A stretch of 14,756 bases of DNA from an uncultured Clostridia bacterium (lineage in GTDB: Bacteria > Bacillota > Clostridia > Oscillospirales > Oscillospiraceae). Each line of letters begins with the position of its first letter. Position 1 is the first letter of the stretch. The notes under the pieces are model-generated. The model saw only the letters and a list, made by a program, of their open reading frames with translations. It ran no database searches and had not been told where the DNA came from. Positions 13,322 to 14,756 of the stretch are shown here, piece after piece. The position numbers and the translations under genes were made by a program. The stretch lies in NCBI GenBank assembly GCA_946006895.1, contig CAMFZO010000017.1:1-14756 (forward strand), in the 5' to 3' direction.

Positions 13322-14307
13322 GTGCGCAAATATATAGTCAAACGCATACTGATATCAATACTGATCTTGTTTTTCGTCGCGTTTATCATCTATGCGCTGA
13401 TGCGCTGTCTGCCGTCTTCCTACATAGAGTCGATGGCACGACAAAAATCCATGCAGCCCGGCTCTAAGAGCTTCGATGAATGGATGCAACAGCTTACACA
13501 GATGTATAATATGGATAAGGGTATCATACCCGGCTACTTTAGCTGGTTGGGCCAGGTGTTCCGAGGCGATTTCGGCGACAGCTGGTTCTACACGGTTCCT
13601 GTCTTGAAAAATTCAGCGATACGGTCTGGCTGTCTTTTGTCATGGGTGCAATCACCATGGTGCTGGAAATTATTATTGCGATCCCTCTCGGCATCATTGC
13701 TGCGAAGAAGCAGTATTCCAAGACCGATTACACCATTTCCGTCCTGGCCCTCGCCGGTATCTCCCTGCCGACCTTCTTCTTTGCCTCCCTGCTGAAGCTG
13801 GTGTTCTGCATCAAGCTGGGCTGGTTCGATCTGATGGGTCTGGTCGGGCGAAATTATGAGCAGCTCAGTGCCTGGGGCAAATTCTTGGACAAGGCGGACC
13901 ATCTGTTCCTGCCCATCCTCACGCTGACGATCCTGTCCATCGGCGGTCTGATGCGTTATACCCGTACCAATATGCTGGAGGTCCTGAATGCCGACTATAT
14001 CCGCACGGCCCGCGCCAAGGGCTTAAGCGAACGGAAGGTCATCTATCATCACGCTTTCCGCAACACCCTGATCCCCCTGGTCACCATCATCGGCGGCAGC
14101 CTGCCCGGCCTGTTCTCCGGCGCCATGATCACCGAGACCCTTTACTCCATTCCCGGCATCGGCTATACCTCCTATCAGGCCATGGTCGGCGGCGATATTC
14201 CGTTCTCCATGTTCTACCTGACCTTCCTGGCAGTCTTAACGCTGCTCGGCAACCTGATTTCCGACATCCTGTACGCCGTGGTCGATCCCCGCGTGCGCAT
14301 TTCGTAA
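13322..14307 (+). pseudogene. OppB/DppB-type ABC permease, interrupted by a one-base frameshift
   Basis: This is an inner-membrane permease of the binding-protein-dependent superfamily. The first part (codons 1 to about 96) begins with KYIVKRILISILILFF (TM1) and ends near GDSWFYTVPVL. The frame then breaks. The remainder resumes one frame back as KFSDTVWLSFVMGAITMVLE and runs to the stop at 14305-14307. Restoring one base in or beside the A5 run at 13607-13611 would give an intact protein of about 328 aa, normal for OppB. The EAA-type loop for the ATPase, DYIRTARAKGLSERKV (about 225-240), and the C-terminal TM helices are well preserved. This suggests a sequencing or assembly slip or a very recent mutation, not an old pseudogene. 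Reinitiation at ATG 13642 is possible but would lose TM1. Confidence 0.85.
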
Positions 14308-14325
14308 GAGAGGAGGCGCTTTCCT

Positions 14326-14712
14326 GTGTCTAAAGAAAATAAGAAGAAAGATCAAAGTGTCTCCAATGAAAACATTTCCCTGAATGACGACCGCCGCGTC
14401 AAGGTCCTTTCACCCGGCGCTCTGGTCGCCAAGCGTTTCTTCCGCAACCGCACCTCCGTTGTCGGTCTCGCGGTCCTGATCTTTATGTTCCTCTTCTCCT
14501 TCGTCGGCGGATTGATCTCTCCTTATGACGAGGACCAGCTCTTTTACCGCAGCGAATACCACAATAAGACCTATGCCGGCGTCGTGGAAAACACTGAGTT
14601 CCGCTATGCCACGGCGGAGGGTCAGACCTTTGACGCTGTTGTCCAGGCGCAGATGATCCTGGCACTGCAGAAGGGTAATGAAGCTTTCTCCTACCGTGAC
14701 ATTAATTATACC
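14326..14712 (+). CDS. OppC/DppC-type ABC permease, 3'-truncated
   Basis: A GTG start at 14326 lies 9 nt after AGGAGG (14311-14316) and 18 nt after the OppB-type stop. The 129 visible codons give a lysine-rich cytoplasmic N-terminus (MSKENKKKDQ) and then SPGALVAKRFFRNRTSVVGL, typical of the OppC N-terminal domain. TM1 follows (about 47-68, LAVLIFMFLFSFVGGLI), then an ISPYDEDQ stretch and a periplasm-side-type segment. The gene runs into adapter at 14713, so the five C-terminal helices and the EAA loop are missing from the contig. It would pair with the OppB-type protein to form the importer channel. ATPase genes are expected downstream but are outside the window. Confidence 0.88.
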
Positions 14713-14756
14713 CTGTCTCTTATACACATCTCCGAGCCCACGAGACGTAGAGGAAT
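14713..14756. other. Illumina Nextera i7-side adapter (sequencing artefact)
   Basis: Bases 14713-14731 are the reverse complement of the Tn5 mosaic end (CTGTCTCTTATACACATCT) and 14732-14746 (CCGAGCCCACGAGAC) are the i7-side primer site. Bases 14747-14754, GTAGAGGA, match what I recall as index N712, and 14755-14756 start the P7 tail. In the permease frame it adds the false tail LSLIHISEPTRR. Genomic sequence ends at about 14712. Confidence 0.98.

Noticed and set aside
13601..13615. Programmed -1 frameshifting or transcriptional slippage at the A5 run
   Set aside because: The zero-frame codons TTG AAA AAT do not make an X XXY YYZ heptamer, and five A residues are short for polymerase slippage. 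Error or mutation is simpler.

Overview
The window is a GC-rich chromosomal fragment from an anaerobic Clostridia-type Bacillota, most likely Oscillospiraceae-like. The evidence for this is the paired glgC-glgD arrangement (a Bacillota trait), strong Shine-Dalgarno sites, GTG starts and a lipoprotein-anchored ABC substrate-binding protein. The taxon is an inference. Both ends are not biology. Bases 1-45 and 14713-14756 are Illumina Nextera adapter, each with an 8-base index, so the genomic DNA is only about 46-14712 and the first and last genes are cut artificially.

Region 1 (46-7880) is a glycogen operon, all on the + strand: glgC (5' part missing), glgD, glgA, glgP and an intracellular GH13 alpha-glucan hydrolase. 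GlgC/GlgD make ADP-glucose, GlgA polymerises it, GlgP releases glucose-1-phosphate, and the GH13 enzyme probably processes limit dextrins or maltodextrins. Spacing is tight (26 nt, a 4-nt ATGA overlap, 20 nt, 2 nt), which suggests one transcript. No branching-enzyme gene is present here; it could lie upstream. An M3-family oligoendopeptidase (pepF-like, 7911-9602) follows 30 nt later and may share the transcript.

Region 2 (9603-9997) is an AT-rich intergenic stretch with a weak terminator-like hairpin and a good extended -10 promoter. The promoter drives a 182-aa four-helix membrane protein of unknown function (9998-10546).

Region 3 (10622-14712) is a peptide-type ABC importer. It contains a large lipoprotein substrate-binding protein (about 785 aa, with an apparent insertion of about 125 residues), an OppB/DppB-type permease broken by a one-base frameshift near 13607-13611, and the first 129 codons of an OppC/DppC-type permease. 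Between the binding protein and the first permease lies a 342-nt region packed with consecutive stem-loops. It ends in a convincing intrinsic terminator just before the permease ribosome-binding site. This is the most unusual non-coding structure in the window and probably sets a high ratio of binding protein to permease. I saw no CRISPR array, tRNA, rRNA, integrase or transposase gene, and no clear defence system.
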